From Syntrophaceae bacterium UBA2208 (GTDB lineage Bacteria; Desulfobacterota; BSN033; UBA1163), in NCBI GenBank assembly GCA_002327885.1, contig DCUS01000028.1, forward strand, positions 1-5,480: a stretch of DNA of 5,480 nt, in the 5' to 3' direction. Position numbers and translations under genes: made by a program. Under the pieces are notes generated by a model that had not been told where the DNA came from, searched no databases, and was given only the letters and a program-made list of their open reading frames with translations. Below, piece after piece: positions 1-5,429 of the stretch (the stretch's first letter is position 1; each line of letters starts with the position of its first letter).

Positions 1-240
1 GTAAAATTCTCCCTCTTCATTCAACATGTCACCTACAAATCGTTGCTCAATGATGACATCTTGGGCTGCGGGTTACGAGTTGAAATCACGTATCCCAAGT
101 GAACATATGGAGATCAAATCCTCGCTTTTTTGAGCTATCGGAAACAGAGGGTTCATAGCAGATACATGCACTTTTAAAAATCTAATCTGTGATCTCTTTT
201 CCCAGGGTTGCATAAAGATGATAAGGGCAGGAACTCTTCA
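1..240. other. No assignable gene; broken minus-strand frame
   Basis: No gene is recognised here. One minus-strand frame is open from an ATG at 211-213 to the window edge except for a TAA at 73-75. It encodes 46 residues (beginning MQPWEKRSQI) before the stop and 24 after it (ending NEEGEFY). The part after the stop reads like real protein, but there is no ribosome site before the ATG and I recognise no family. On the plus strand, frame 1 is open from the window start to a TGA at 100-102, about 33 codons, which is too little to call. The stretch could hold the tail of a decayed gene on either strand. Confidence 0.3.
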
Positions 241-462
241 TTATTTCAGTATTTCCTCATCATAGATTTTTTCAAATTTCAGTTTATGCTTGGCTTCCTC
301 ATGGGCCAGGAACTCGAAGAGTCTTTTTAGGTCTTCGTCCATGCAAGATTCCTGCAGGTCATTATAGAGCTTGACGGAATGCTCCTCATTTTTCATTACC
401 AGGCGGAGTATATCGGCATAAGAGCTATCAGGCTGACTTTTGCAATATGTCAGAAATTCCCC
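241..462 (-). pseudogene. Rubrerythrin/ferritin-like protein, 3' fragment
   Basis: These 73 codons encode the C-terminal half of a rubrerythrin-type ferritin-like protein, a family of four-helix-bundle di-iron proteins used for peroxide reduction or iron handling in anaerobes. The fragment contains PDSSYADILRLVMKNEEHS, the usual start of helix C with ligand-like Glu26, Glu27 and His28. It ends with LAHEEAKHK, which gives the ExxH iron-ligand pair Glu56-x-x-His59. It terminates naturally in TAA. The first two helices, with the other half of the ligands, are absent. Immediately upstream and in the same frame is a TAA at 463-465, preceded by the start of a different protein. The fragment has no start codon or ribosome site of its own and is probably not expressed as a working enzyme. 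Family assignment is firm; the exact subfamily is not. Confidence 0.7.
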
Positions 463-621
463 TTAAATGCACTCAACCTCCTCCGCGAGAAGAACAATAA
501 GTGAACCCTTTTCTCGCTTGAATTGGAGAAGAGAATCCCCTTGAGGGTTATAAACCGAAAAAGGCATCGGACTCCGAAAGATACGGCCGAGCAAATGAAA
601 CGGTAGTTCGGTTAAAGACAT
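463..621 (-). pseudogene. Protein tyrosine phosphatase-like, 5' fragment
   Basis: The start is well supported: ATG at 619-621 with AGGAGG on the minus strand (complement of 629-634) seven bases upstream. It encodes 52 residues and then TAA. The sequence (MSLTELPFHLLGRIFRSPMP, then VYNPQGDSLLQFKREKG and IVLLAEEVECI) resembles the N-terminus of bacterial dual-specificity/tyrosine phosphatase-like proteins, which usually run on for at least another 100 residues to the catalytic Cx5R loop. No such loop is present, so the product would be inactive. After the TAA the same frame continues straight into the ferritin-like fragment, as expected of a deletion junction. An alternative is that the last residues (LLAEEVECI) already belong to the ferritin-like protein. 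The phosphatase assignment rests on remembered family resemblance. The frame could be opened 28 codons further upstream, but that start has no comparable ribosome site. Confidence 0.5.
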
Positions 622-736
622 CGCTCCGCCTCCTAATCCCCTGTCAATGGCCGAGGCCTGAGACTTGGCCCTTGAAAATCGGAACTTATCGCCAAGGATA
701 GTCAATTATTTTCTCAGCGATCATTCCACGATTACT

Positions 737-746
737 CCAAATTTGG
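737..746. repeat. 10-base palindrome CCAAATTTGG
   Basis: This perfect palindrome lies in an AT-rich stretch about 115 bases upstream of the minus-strand ATG at 619-621. A weak minus-strand promoter-like pair is nearby (TTGTGT, 18-base spacer, TATATT). It could be an operator for the phosphatase-like gene, but short AT-rich palindromes are common by chance. Confidence 0.2.
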
Positions 747-792
747 ATAATATAATCCCTTAACTAAATCAAACACAATAATGAATTTGACA

Positions 793-821
793 GATCAGGA
801 AGTCTGTGACAACTTCTGATC
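793..821 (+). repeat. Inverted repeat abutting a possible start codon
   Basis: GATCAG-G-AAG (793-802) and CTTCTGATC (813-821) form a nine-pair stem with one bulged G and a ten-base loop. The second arm touches the ATG at 822. A perfect TTGACA lies directly before it (787-792), but no convincing -10 box follows at 16-18 bases. In RNA the hairpin would cover the region where a ribosome site for the 822 ORF should be. It could instead be a protein-binding site. There is no T-run, so it is not an intrinsic terminator. Confidence 0.3.
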
Positions 822-1088
822 ATGAGAAAACCATCGTTCATGTTATCTCATCCCGGAGTGAGCCGAGAGCATTTAGCGTCCATGGTTTGGCAAATTCCGG
901 GGGCCGGAGTTGGAATAAAGATAGTGGCTTTATCTTCAAAGGAGTGCAGCGACCGGATGCAGGTTTCGATTGCGAATTGGACTCCTATAGATCAAACGCT
1001 TCTAAATAAAAGTGAGGCTTCTTCCATTTCTTTTTCGCTCGAGGATGTGGTTGGAGAGCTGAAAAGCCGCCACAAGACACACCCTTAG
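822..1088 (+). CDS. Hypothetical protein, 88 aa, doubtful
   Basis: This frame runs from ATG 822 to TAG 1086-1088 and encodes 88 residues starting MRKPSFMLSHPGVSREHL and ending VGELKSRHKTHP. I recognise no family and see no signal peptide, membrane helix or metal motif. No ribosome site sits at the normal distance; the nearest AGGA is about 20 bases upstream and lies inside a hairpin. A competing frame begins with GTG at 806, has AGGA five bases upstream and encodes 67 residues, also unrecognised. Only one of the two can be real, and possibly neither is. The C-terminal part reads more like a natural protein in the 822 frame, which is why I list that one. Confidence 0.25.
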   Translation: MRKPSFMLSHPGVSREHLASMVWQIPGAGVGIKIVALSSKECSDRMQVSIANWTPIDQTLLNKSEASSISFSLEDVVGELKSRHKTHP

Positions 1089-1160
1089 CCAGATCTTTCC
1101 ACACCTCCTGTGTCCTCCGTCGTTCCATCATGACAGGTAACGGATATAGAAAAAAGTTAC

Positions 1161-1189
1161 TTGTATTGCCAATCATTTAGTGATATAAA
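1161..1189 (+). promoter_or_regulatory. Candidate promoter of the bacterioferritin-like gene
   Basis: TTGTAT (1161-1166) and TATAAA (1184-1189) are separated by 17 bases, about 47 bases before the ATG at 1237. The -10 box is good and the -35 box weak (three of six matches). Just downstream is TGTATACA (1193-1200), an eight-base palindrome placed where a repressor could bind. No clear Fur or PerR box is visible. Confidence 0.4.
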
Positions 1190-1236
1190 ATTTGTATACA
1201 TTTCGATAAACTAAATCTGACAAGGAGGTGTTGGAT

Positions 1237-1683
1237 ATGCCAGTATCGAAGAAACCCGTGGTTAAAGTGAGTGATAAATTGAAGGACCTGTTGAACAAGG
1301 CCATCGCCCGGGAACTCCAGGTGAGCATCCAGTACATGTGGCAGCATTTACAGGTGATGGGGGTGAAGGCAGTTTCGGTCCAGGACAAATTTAAGTCGAC
1401 CGCGATTACCGAGATGAAGCATGCAGAAAAGATTGCGTAGAGACTCTGGTACCTGGGAGGAGTTCCAACGACCAAACCTGCAGTCATTGACGTGGGAAAG
1501 AGCCTGAAGGATTTTTTGGAGCTGGATACCAAGGCCGAGGTGGAGGCGATCGAGATGTATCAGGGGATTATCGAACTGGCGACCAAAGAGAAGGATATCA
1601 CCACTGCTTTTATGTTCAAAGAAATCCTCGAAGACGAAGAGGAGCATCATGACCTCTTCACCACTATGCTCGAAGAGGTTTAA
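1237..1683 (+). pseudogene. Bacterioferritin-like gene with in-frame TAG
   Basis: This is a ferritin-like di-iron protein of the bacterioferritin type, which stores iron and consumes peroxide. The ATG at 1237 has AAGGAGGT seven bases upstream; GTG 1228 and TTG 1231 overlap or abut that site and are unlikely starts. The frame spans 148 codons, a normal length for short bacterioferritin-like proteins, but codon 68 is TAG (1438-1440). Alignment from memory to E. coli Bfr keeps all ligand positions: Glu26, Glu59 with His62 (EMKH, including the Met60 that ligates heme in Bfr), Glu101, and Glu134 with His137 (DEEEHH). The stop falls in HAEKIA-stop-RLWYLGG, where the family has Glu, so one GAG to TAG change explains it. 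Both halves remain well conserved, so the change is recent, a base-call error, or suppressed. As written, only the first 67 residues would be made. Confidence 0.8.
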
Positions 1684-1702
1684 GCGCTCATCCCTTTAAA
1701 AA

Positions 1703-1756
1703 AGAGGAGGCTTCCCAATGGCAATAGATACACCGTTGAGAAGCCCCTTTTGTTTT
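1703..1756. terminator. Bidirectional intrinsic terminator
   Basis: GGCTTC (1709-1714) pairs with GAAGCC (1740-1745), and inside it CAATGG (1716-1721) pairs with CCGTTG (1733-1738), giving a two-part stem. On the plus strand it is followed by CCTTTTGTTTT, which suits termination of the ferritin-like gene ending at 1683. On the minus strand the same stem is followed by TCCTCTTTTTT, which suits the convergent superoxide dismutase gene ending at 1834. Its position between two converging genes supports the call. Confidence 0.75.
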
Positions 1757-1791
1757 AAGCCCCTCATCCCCGAAAAGGGGATAAAGGGCTT
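1757..1791. repeat. GC-rich inverted repeat next to the terminator
   Basis: AAGCCC (1757-1762) pairs with GGGCTT (1786-1791), and inside it ATCCCC (1766-1771) pairs with GGGGAT (1777-1782) around GAAAA. This makes a second hairpin directly beside the terminator. It has no T-run on the plus side. It may add to termination of the dismutase transcript or be a dispersed intergenic repeat of this genome. Confidence 0.55.
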
Positions 1792-1833
1792 AGTGCAAGG
1801 GGACAAAAAGCGGGGAGGAGGGAATTTGACGTA

Positions 1834-2529
1834 TCACTTCATTCTTGCTGAAGCAGCCTTCCAATCGATATTCTTGAAGAAGGCTTCAACATAATCTGCC
1901 CGCTTCAAACCATAATCGATCATAAAGGCATGTTCAAAGACATCAAGGATCAGGATTGGGTTGCACCCTGCGGGATGGGACACATCGTGCTCATTGATCC
2001 AGAAGTTGTATAACTTTCCGGCAACGGAATCCTGGTACAGGACGGTCCAGCCAATGCCCCGCATCGATCCTGTGGCCTTGAAATCCTTTTCCCAGGCCTC
2101 ATAGCTGCCGAAATCTTCGGTCATCTTCTTGGCGAGGGCGCTGTCTTTATCCAACCCAGCTTTACCTCCAAGGTTTTCAAAGTAGTACTCATGAAGCCTC
2201 ATTCCATTGAATTCCCATCCGAACCTTCTCTTCAATTCTGCATATTCGGGAGTGCCTGTCTTGCCCTCCTTGAGCATCTGACCCAGGATCTCGACCAGTT
2301 TATTCGTATTGGTCACATAACCCTGGTAGAGGGTGAAATGGTTCTTTAGAAGGGTTTCGCTGAACCCTGCCATTCCAATGAGTTTGCTGTAGTCTTTTGC
2401 CGTATAAGCCATCTTTTCCTCCTTTCCTGTCTGACTGAAAGAGATTTTTGGAGAACCGGCCAGGACTGTTATGCCTGCGATCCCTGATAAGGTCAGGAAT
2501 TGCCGCCGATTAAAAATCAGAATTCGCAT
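1834..2529 (-). CDS. sod: Fe/Mn superoxide dismutase with Tat leader
   Basis: This enzyme dismutates superoxide to oxygen and hydrogen peroxide. The 231-residue product has an N-terminal Tat-type signal (NRRQFLTLSG at residues 7-16, then a hydrophobic stretch to about residue 24). From residue 40 (MAYTAKDYSKLIG) it is a complete dismutase of about 192 residues. Metal ligands are His64, His113 (GMRLHEYYFENLGG), Asp196 and His200 (DVFEHAF); Tyr71 matches the active-site Tyr. Gly109 at the Gln69 position of E. coli FeSOD and His181 (NEHD), where many enzymes have Gln146, resemble manganese or cambialistic types, so the metal cannot be assigned. The ATG at 2527-2529 has only a weak GGGG-type ribosome site, whereas Met40 (2410-2412) has a strong one, so two products are possible. 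It converges on the ferritin-like gene across a shared terminator. Confidence 0.93.
   Translation of the reverse strand: MRILIFNRRQFLTLSGIAGITVLAGSPKISFSQTGKEEKMAYTAKDYSKLIGMAGFSETLLKNHFTLYQGYVTNTNKLVEILGQMLKEGKTGTPEYAELKRRFGWEFNGMRLHEYYFENLGGKAGLDKDSALAKKMTEDFGSYEAWEKDFKATGSMRGIGWTVLYQDSVAGKLYNFWINEHDVSHPAGCNPILILDVFEHAFMIDYGLKRADYVEAFFKNIDWKAASARMK
2410..2423 (-). promoter_or_regulatory. Strong internal ribosome site and ATG in sod
   Basis: On the minus strand AGGAGG (complement of 2418-2423) stands five bases before the ATG at 2410-2412, inside the long reading frame at codon 40. It is much better than the site before the upstream ATG at 2527-2529. Dismutases of this clade without a leader begin at about this Met, so initiation here would give a normal cytosolic enzyme. 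Confidence 0.6.
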
Positions 2530-2576
2530 ATTATTTCATCCCCTTTTAAAACAGAAATAATGTAAATGAAGGCATC

Positions 2577-2612
2577 CTGGAAGTAAATAGGGTAAAACCC
2601 TGTATTTTCCAG
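2577..2612. repeat. 36-base interrupted inverted repeat upstream of sod
   Basis: CTGGAA (2577-2582) pairs with TTCCAG (2607-2612), and AGGGT (2589-2593) pairs with ACCCT (2597-2601) around AAA. The element begins 48 bases upstream of the sod ATG and ends 8 bases after the stop of the flavin-protein fragment. It could be an operator for sod or an RNA hairpin ending the upstream transcript. On the minus strand no T-run follows directly, so terminator function is doubtful. Confidence 0.4.
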
Positions 2613-2619
2613 ACAAAAG

Positions 2620-2898
2620 TCATGTATTTATGGACAATCCTTTCAACGTTTCCCAACCGAAAACTTTTTCCACAATAGCCTCTCTTGAGCCGTGTCTCCC
2701 CCTGGTGGAGGAAGGGGTTGTTGTCTTATTCCCGAGACCGAGACGATACACCTCCTCCACCTTGATTTCCACAACATACTGAGGGCCCGGAAGTTTTAAA
2801 GACAACGTTTGGAGATACCAGAGCACGTCGTTGTAGAGGTTGCCCTCTTCAAGGAGTTCGGCCTTTCCTTTGAATTGGAAGCGTCGTCCTGAGTCCAA
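2620..2898 (-). pseudogene. PNPOx-like flavin-binding protein, C-terminal part
   Basis: The first half of this frame matches the last two strands of pyridoxamine 5'-phosphate oxidase-like split-barrel proteins, which bind FMN or related cofactors. The typical pattern is GRRFQFKGKAELLEEG followed by YVVEIKVEEVYRL. Such proteins normally carry 60-80 residues before this point with the cofactor-binding strands, and these are missing. The only in-frame start is a TTG at 2896-2898 without a ribosome site, and a TAG (2899-2901) directly precedes it. The remaining C-terminal tail (about 40 residues, from GLGNKTTTPSS onward) is longer than usual and unfamiliar. The gene is therefore most likely truncated at its 5' end, with the break lying at a perfect palindrome. 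It is upstream of sod on the same strand but separated by about 90 bases containing an inverted repeat. Confidence 0.6.
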
Positions 2899-2908
2899 CT
2901 ATAGTTGG
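2895..2908. repeat. 14-base perfect palindrome
   Basis: CCAACTATAGTTGG is a perfect palindrome that overlaps the first codons and the in-frame TAG of the truncated flavin-protein gene. It sits exactly where homology to that protein stops, so it may mark a recombination or deletion joint. It is also long enough to be a regulator binding site. Confidence 0.6.
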
Positions 2909-3155
2909 TTGGGTTGAATTGTTACCCTTTTCATCAGTTCTTCAGATACTGCTTCAAATCTCAGTAGTAGTTTTGGTAAGTCCCAGATTCAACTATTAAC
3001 ATCTTCCACGTCGACTTCTCTGAAAGTTTCTGTTGAGCTCTTTTCGCACACGAGCGAGACAGAGGGTCATACCCAGTGTCCGGATAAAGCCAGGACTTAA
3101 AGAGTAGCGTTAGCCGCGGCGTCAGGATCTCCCAGTCACCCCAACGCTTGATCGC
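2909..3155. other. Intergenic, no gene supported
   Basis: This stretch lies downstream of the hydrolase and upstream of the flavin-protein fragment. In the hydrolase's own frame, after its TGA, 64 further codons are open down to a TGA at 2961-2963 (including RLTLLFKSWLYPDTGYDP). They look like no family I know, and the hydrolase already ends where its homologues end, so I do not call them a gene. GC content falls from the hydrolase level to the local level over about 3000-3130. No intrinsic terminator with a T-run is visible after the hydrolase. Confidence 0.4.
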
Positions 3156-3989
3156 TCACACCTTGAGGAACGCCAACAGATCCGCGTTGACCTGGTCCTT
3201 GAGGGTCGAGCACAGGCCGTGTGGCGCGCCTGGATAGATTTTCAGCGTGGAGCCCTTGACGATCTTGGACGTGAGCTGGGCCGAGGCGCCGATCGGCACG
3301 ATCTGGTCGGCATCGCCGTGCATGATGAGCGTCGGCACGTCAAACTTCTTGAGGTCTTCGGTGAAATCCGTCTCGGAAAAGGCCTTGATGCAGTCGATGA
3401 CGCCTTTGAAACCGGCCTGCATCCCCTGGGCCCAGAACGAGTCCCGCAAGCCTTGCGAAACCTTAGCGCCGGGCCTGTTGGCTCCGTAGAACGGCGTGGT
3501 GAGATCCTTGAAGAACTGTGAACGGTCCGCGAGGACACTGGCGCGGATACCGTCGAAGACATCGATCGGCAAGCCGCCGGGGTTGGTGGCCGTCTTCAGC
3601 ATCAGCGGCGGCACCGCACCGATCAGCACGGCCTTGGCCACACGTTTCGTGCCGTGGCGGCCGATATAGCGGGCGACTTCACCGCCGCCCGTGGAGTGAC
3701 CAACATGGATCGTGTTCTTCAGGTCGAGCGTTTCGACGAGCACCGAGAGGTCGTCGGCGTAGGTATCCATGTCGTTGCCGTTCCAAGGCTGGCTCGATCG
3801 GCCATGGCCGCGGCGATCATGGGCGATGCATCGGTATCCGTGGGAGGCTAGAAATAACATCTGGTCTTCCCAGGCGTCCGCAGTCAGCGGCCAGCCGTGG
3901 CTGAAGACTACGGGCTGTCCTGTGCCCCAGTCCTTGTAATAGAGCTCAATGTTGCCAGAGTTCTCTTTACCGACATTAATGTAGTTCAT
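3156..3989 (-). CDS. Alpha/beta hydrolase, non-heme chloroperoxidase type
   Basis: The 277-residue product belongs to the cofactor-free haloperoxidase/arylesterase group of alpha/beta hydrolases. These are cytoplasmic enzymes that cleave esters and can form peracids from organic acids and peroxide; the natural substrate is usually unknown. The catalytic triad is complete: Ser99 in VGHSTGGG, Asp228 in HGDADQIVP and His257 in PGAPHGL. The positions nearly equal those of Streptomyces bromoperoxidase A2 (98, 228, 257). The oxyanion-hole HGWPL motif is at residues 31-35, and DRRGHGRS follows at 58-65. Length is typical. The ATG at 3987-3989 has AAGGAG about eight bases upstream; a start ten codons earlier (4019) would put that ribosome site inside the gene. 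Sampled 60-base lines are 67-70% GC against 42-53% nearby, so it looks horizontally acquired. It has no operon partner. Confidence 0.92.
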   Translation of the reverse strand: MNYINVGKENSGNIELYYKDWGTGQPVVFSHGWPLTADAWEDQMLFLASHGYRCIAHDRRGHGRSSQPWNGNDMDTYADDLSVLVETLDLKNTIHVGHSTGGGEVARYIGRHGTKRVAKAVLIGAVPPLMLKTATNPGGLPIDVFDGIRASVLADRSQFFKDLTTPFYGANRPGAKVSQGLRDSFWAQGMQAGFKGVIDCIKAFSETDFTEDLKKFDVPTLIMHGDADQIVPIGASAQLTSKIVKGSTLKIYPGAPHGLCSTLKDQVNADLLAFLKV

Positions 3990-4019
3990 TGGAAGTCTCC
4001 TTTCTTCTGAACTCTCCAC

Positions 4020-4372
4020 TCGGTCCCATATTCTTCTCTAAGTCTACCAGTGGCATTTGAACAAGAAAATGGAGTGAATGTTGTACTTCTAAAAGAAAGA
4101 TAGAGTATTTCTTAAGCAAGGACGATTGATTACGATGAAAGCTTGTATTGTGGGTGAGATTCAAGGCCACGACTTCACCTTAATGACAACGATCGTATAA
4201 ATAGTAATTGCAAATGGCCTGCCAACAACCGGATAAAAGCAGAGGGTTGGAATCACCCTTTAATAACATGGGATTAGATCAATAGGAGAGAACAGTAGAG
4301 AAGTATAAAACGATTTGTTTGACCTCAATATTTGGTGGAACCTCAATATATTGAGGGACACTTTGAAGTGGA
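4020..4372. other. Intergenic, AT-rich, with repeats
   Basis: No convincing gene is present. A 64-codon minus frame (3976-4170) overlaps the hydrolase start in another frame, lacks a ribosome site and has unlikely composition. The hydrolase promoter should lie in the first 150 bases, but I find no clear pair of boxes. A five-base inverted pair (CCAAC ... GTTGG) occurs around 4222-4249. Near the right end are a direct repeat and a perfect palindrome, listed separately. Confidence 0.4.
4322..4356. repeat. Direct repeat plus 16-base perfect palindrome
   Basis: ACCTCAATAT occurs at 4322-4331 and again at 4340-4349, 18 bases apart. The second copy is the left half of CCTCAATATATTGAGG (4341-4356), a perfect palindrome. 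Together this gives one full and one half operator-like site, spaced close to two helical turns. TTGACC at 4319-4324 could be a -35 box overlapping the first copy, but no good -10 box follows at the right distance. The site could bind a dimeric repressor or be the scar or end of a mobile element. Confidence 0.6.
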
Positions 4373-4686
4373 GTGGACAGTCCAATCTGGTTCTTTTTTC
4401 CCCGGCTGGAGTATCCCAAGGCTTATTCATCCTTGTTATTAATGTGCTCGGAAAAGGCCCAGAATAGCTATAGCACCCTCCCCACCTTAGATGCGCCCGT
4501 TGGTTTTAGCCAGGATTTTGAGGATATGATCTCGTTCGACTTCTCCCAGTCATTAAAATCTTGCATTGCGCCACGGAATTTAAAAATCACGCTTGCAGAA
4601 ACAGAGAAGGTAGCGATGCAGAATCTAATACTCTAAAGCGCAGATATCTTCAGCAAAGAAAAGAGAAAAGCAGGGGGAATAGAATT
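4357..4686. other. No gene supported; ORFs open on both strands
   Basis: A plus-strand frame from GTG 4373 to TAA at 4636 (87 codons) has no ribosome site and matches nothing I know. On the minus strand about 51 codons are open between two TAG stops over roughly 4475-4635. They contain natural-looking text (FKFRGAMQDFNDWEKSNE) but no clear start. One of them may be a decayed gene, but I cannot tell which. The last 50 bases before 4687 are purine-rich and show no T-run hairpin for the small gene that ends there. Confidence 0.3.
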
Positions 4687-4854
4687 TTACTTTTTCTTTT
4701 CGAACTCCTTTTTTAGGGTTTCGTACGTCTTCCGTTTGGCTTCCTCCGAGGTCTGTTTTGCGGCTTTCGCGGCCTCCTCAAAGGTTTTGTTGGTGATGTT
4801 TTTGGGGTTCCCCATGTCATTGTCCGGCTTTCCGCATCCACAGTTATAGCACAT
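4687..4854 (-). CDS. Small CxxCxC protein, 55 aa
   Basis: The product is 55 residues long: it begins MCYNCGCGKPDNDMGNP, continues with NITNKTFEEAAKAAKQ and ends EFEKKK. The start is clear, with AAGGAGG (complement of 4864-4870) nine bases before the ATG at 4852-4854. Cys2, Cys5 and Cys7 form a CxxCxC cluster right at the N-terminus that could bind zinc or another metal. The rest is a charged, probably helical segment rich in Ala, Glu and Lys. I have the impression that small uncharacterised proteins with this MCYNCGCG start occur in several bacteria, but I know no function. It stands alone between decayed genes. It is soluble and has no signal peptide or membrane helix. The gene is intact, whereas most neighbours are broken. 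Confidence 0.8.
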   Translation of the reverse strand: MCYNCGCGKPDNDMGNPKNITNKTFEEAAKAAKQTSEEAKRKTYETLKKEFEKKK

Positions 4855-4890
4855 GACTTTTGTCCTCCTTCGTTCTTAATTTCCCCCTGC

Positions 4891-5055
4891 TCAGGTCGCT
4901 CCTTCTCCCAAAGATCTTGTCCAATTTCGATAAAAGGCCCCACCCTTCAGGAAGGTCATAGGGTCCACTTCATACATCTTCTGAATCAGCCGGACCCGGT
5001 TTTTCCGGTATTCCCTCGAAAGTCCTATATGGACGAACCCTTCGGGACAAAATAA
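4891..5055 (-). pseudogene. Likely transposase C-terminal remnant
   Basis: This frame of about 54 codons lies between two TGA stops and has no start. It includes SREYRKNRVRLIQKMYEVDP and then MTFLKGGAFYRNW. The first part resembles the segment before the zinc-knuckle in C-terminal regions of transposases of the IS91-like/putative transposase group, usually RLIQKIYEVDPLTCPKC. After MT the expected CPKC is missing. A one-base shift gives a frame with FIEIGQDLWEKERPEQ, like the usual continuation of that domain, so the copy is probably frameshifted and decayed. It overlaps the end of the receiver gene by about 30 bases in a different frame, so an element end or recombination joint lies near 5030-5050. 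The assignment rests on remembered motif similarity only. Confidence 0.45.
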
Positions 5056-5351
5056 TCAGCCATGCTCTCCCGGGCAGCCTGTCGGTACTCGGGCAGATCA
5101 TAGCTCGTTAAGATGATGATGATAATGCCGGGATAATGCTTTTTTATCTTTTTTGTAAGTTCCAGTGCGTTTTCCCCGGGCAATCGGATATCCATGAAGA
5201 CAATCTTGGGGTCAAAGGTGTCAATCTTGTTAAGTAGGTCTCTTCCATCCGGTTCTTCTTCGATTTCCATCGTGGGAAATCGGGAATATAGACTCTCTTT
5301 GAGGCTCTGGCGAAAGGTGACGTTATCGTCAACGATCAATGTTTTACACAT
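5025..5351 (-). pseudogene. Response-regulator receiver domain, 3'-truncated
   Basis: The 108-residue product is a CheY-like receiver domain, which takes phosphate from a sensor kinase. Acidic residues Asp8 and Asp9 (LIVDDN), the phosphorylation site Asp54 (FMDIRLPGE), Thr82 (ILTSYD) and Lys104 (FVPKGSS) are all present. The protein ends two residues after GSS (stop TAG at 5025-5027), so the last helix, usually 12-18 residues, is missing, and no output domain follows. Homologues remembered from Desulfobacterota are receiver-only and continue with a helix like TREEILxLVESIL. The loss coincides with the transposase-like remnant. The ATG at 5349-5351 has GGAGG about ten bases upstream; the frame extends further, but that part overlaps a tRNA-like sequence and is unlikely to be coding. 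A truncated receiver may be unstable. Confidence 0.75.
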
Positions 5352-5429
5352 GGGTTCGAATCCTCCACTCAAGTCATTTTCCCAGCAAGAGAGGAATATC
5401 TTACCGAAAGGGAAGGTCTTCCTTTTTTT

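Noticed and set aside
985..1176. Minus-strand 63-residue ORF
   Set aside because: It has no ribosome site or recognisable features and overlaps the 822 ORF and the promoter region of the ferritin-like gene.
1438..1440. TAG as a pyrrolysine codon
   Set aside because: Ferritin-like proteins are not known to use pyrrolysine, and the position is Glu in the family; a point change is simpler.
1348..1650. Minus-strand ORFs opposite the bacterioferritin-like gene
   Set aside because: They are antisense shadows of a gene with conserved iron ligands on the plus strand.
1492..1683. Separate gene starting at GTG 1492
   Set aside because: It is the second half of the bacterioferritin-like protein, in the same frame as the first half, without its own ribosome site.
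3219..3904. Long plus-strand and alternative minus-strand ORFs inside the hydrolase
   Set aside because: They are by-products of high GC content opposite or out of frame with a gene whose full catalytic triad is recognised.
4713..4943. 76-residue minus-strand ORF starting MGPFIEIGQDLWEKE
   Set aside because: Most of it overlaps the well-supported 55-residue gene in another frame; its first part is the shifted transposase-like remnant.
5352..5363. GGGTTCGAATCC as a tRNA T-arm
   Set aside because: The flanking bases do not form a T-stem on either strand, and no tRNA fits around it; it is the leader of the receiver gene.
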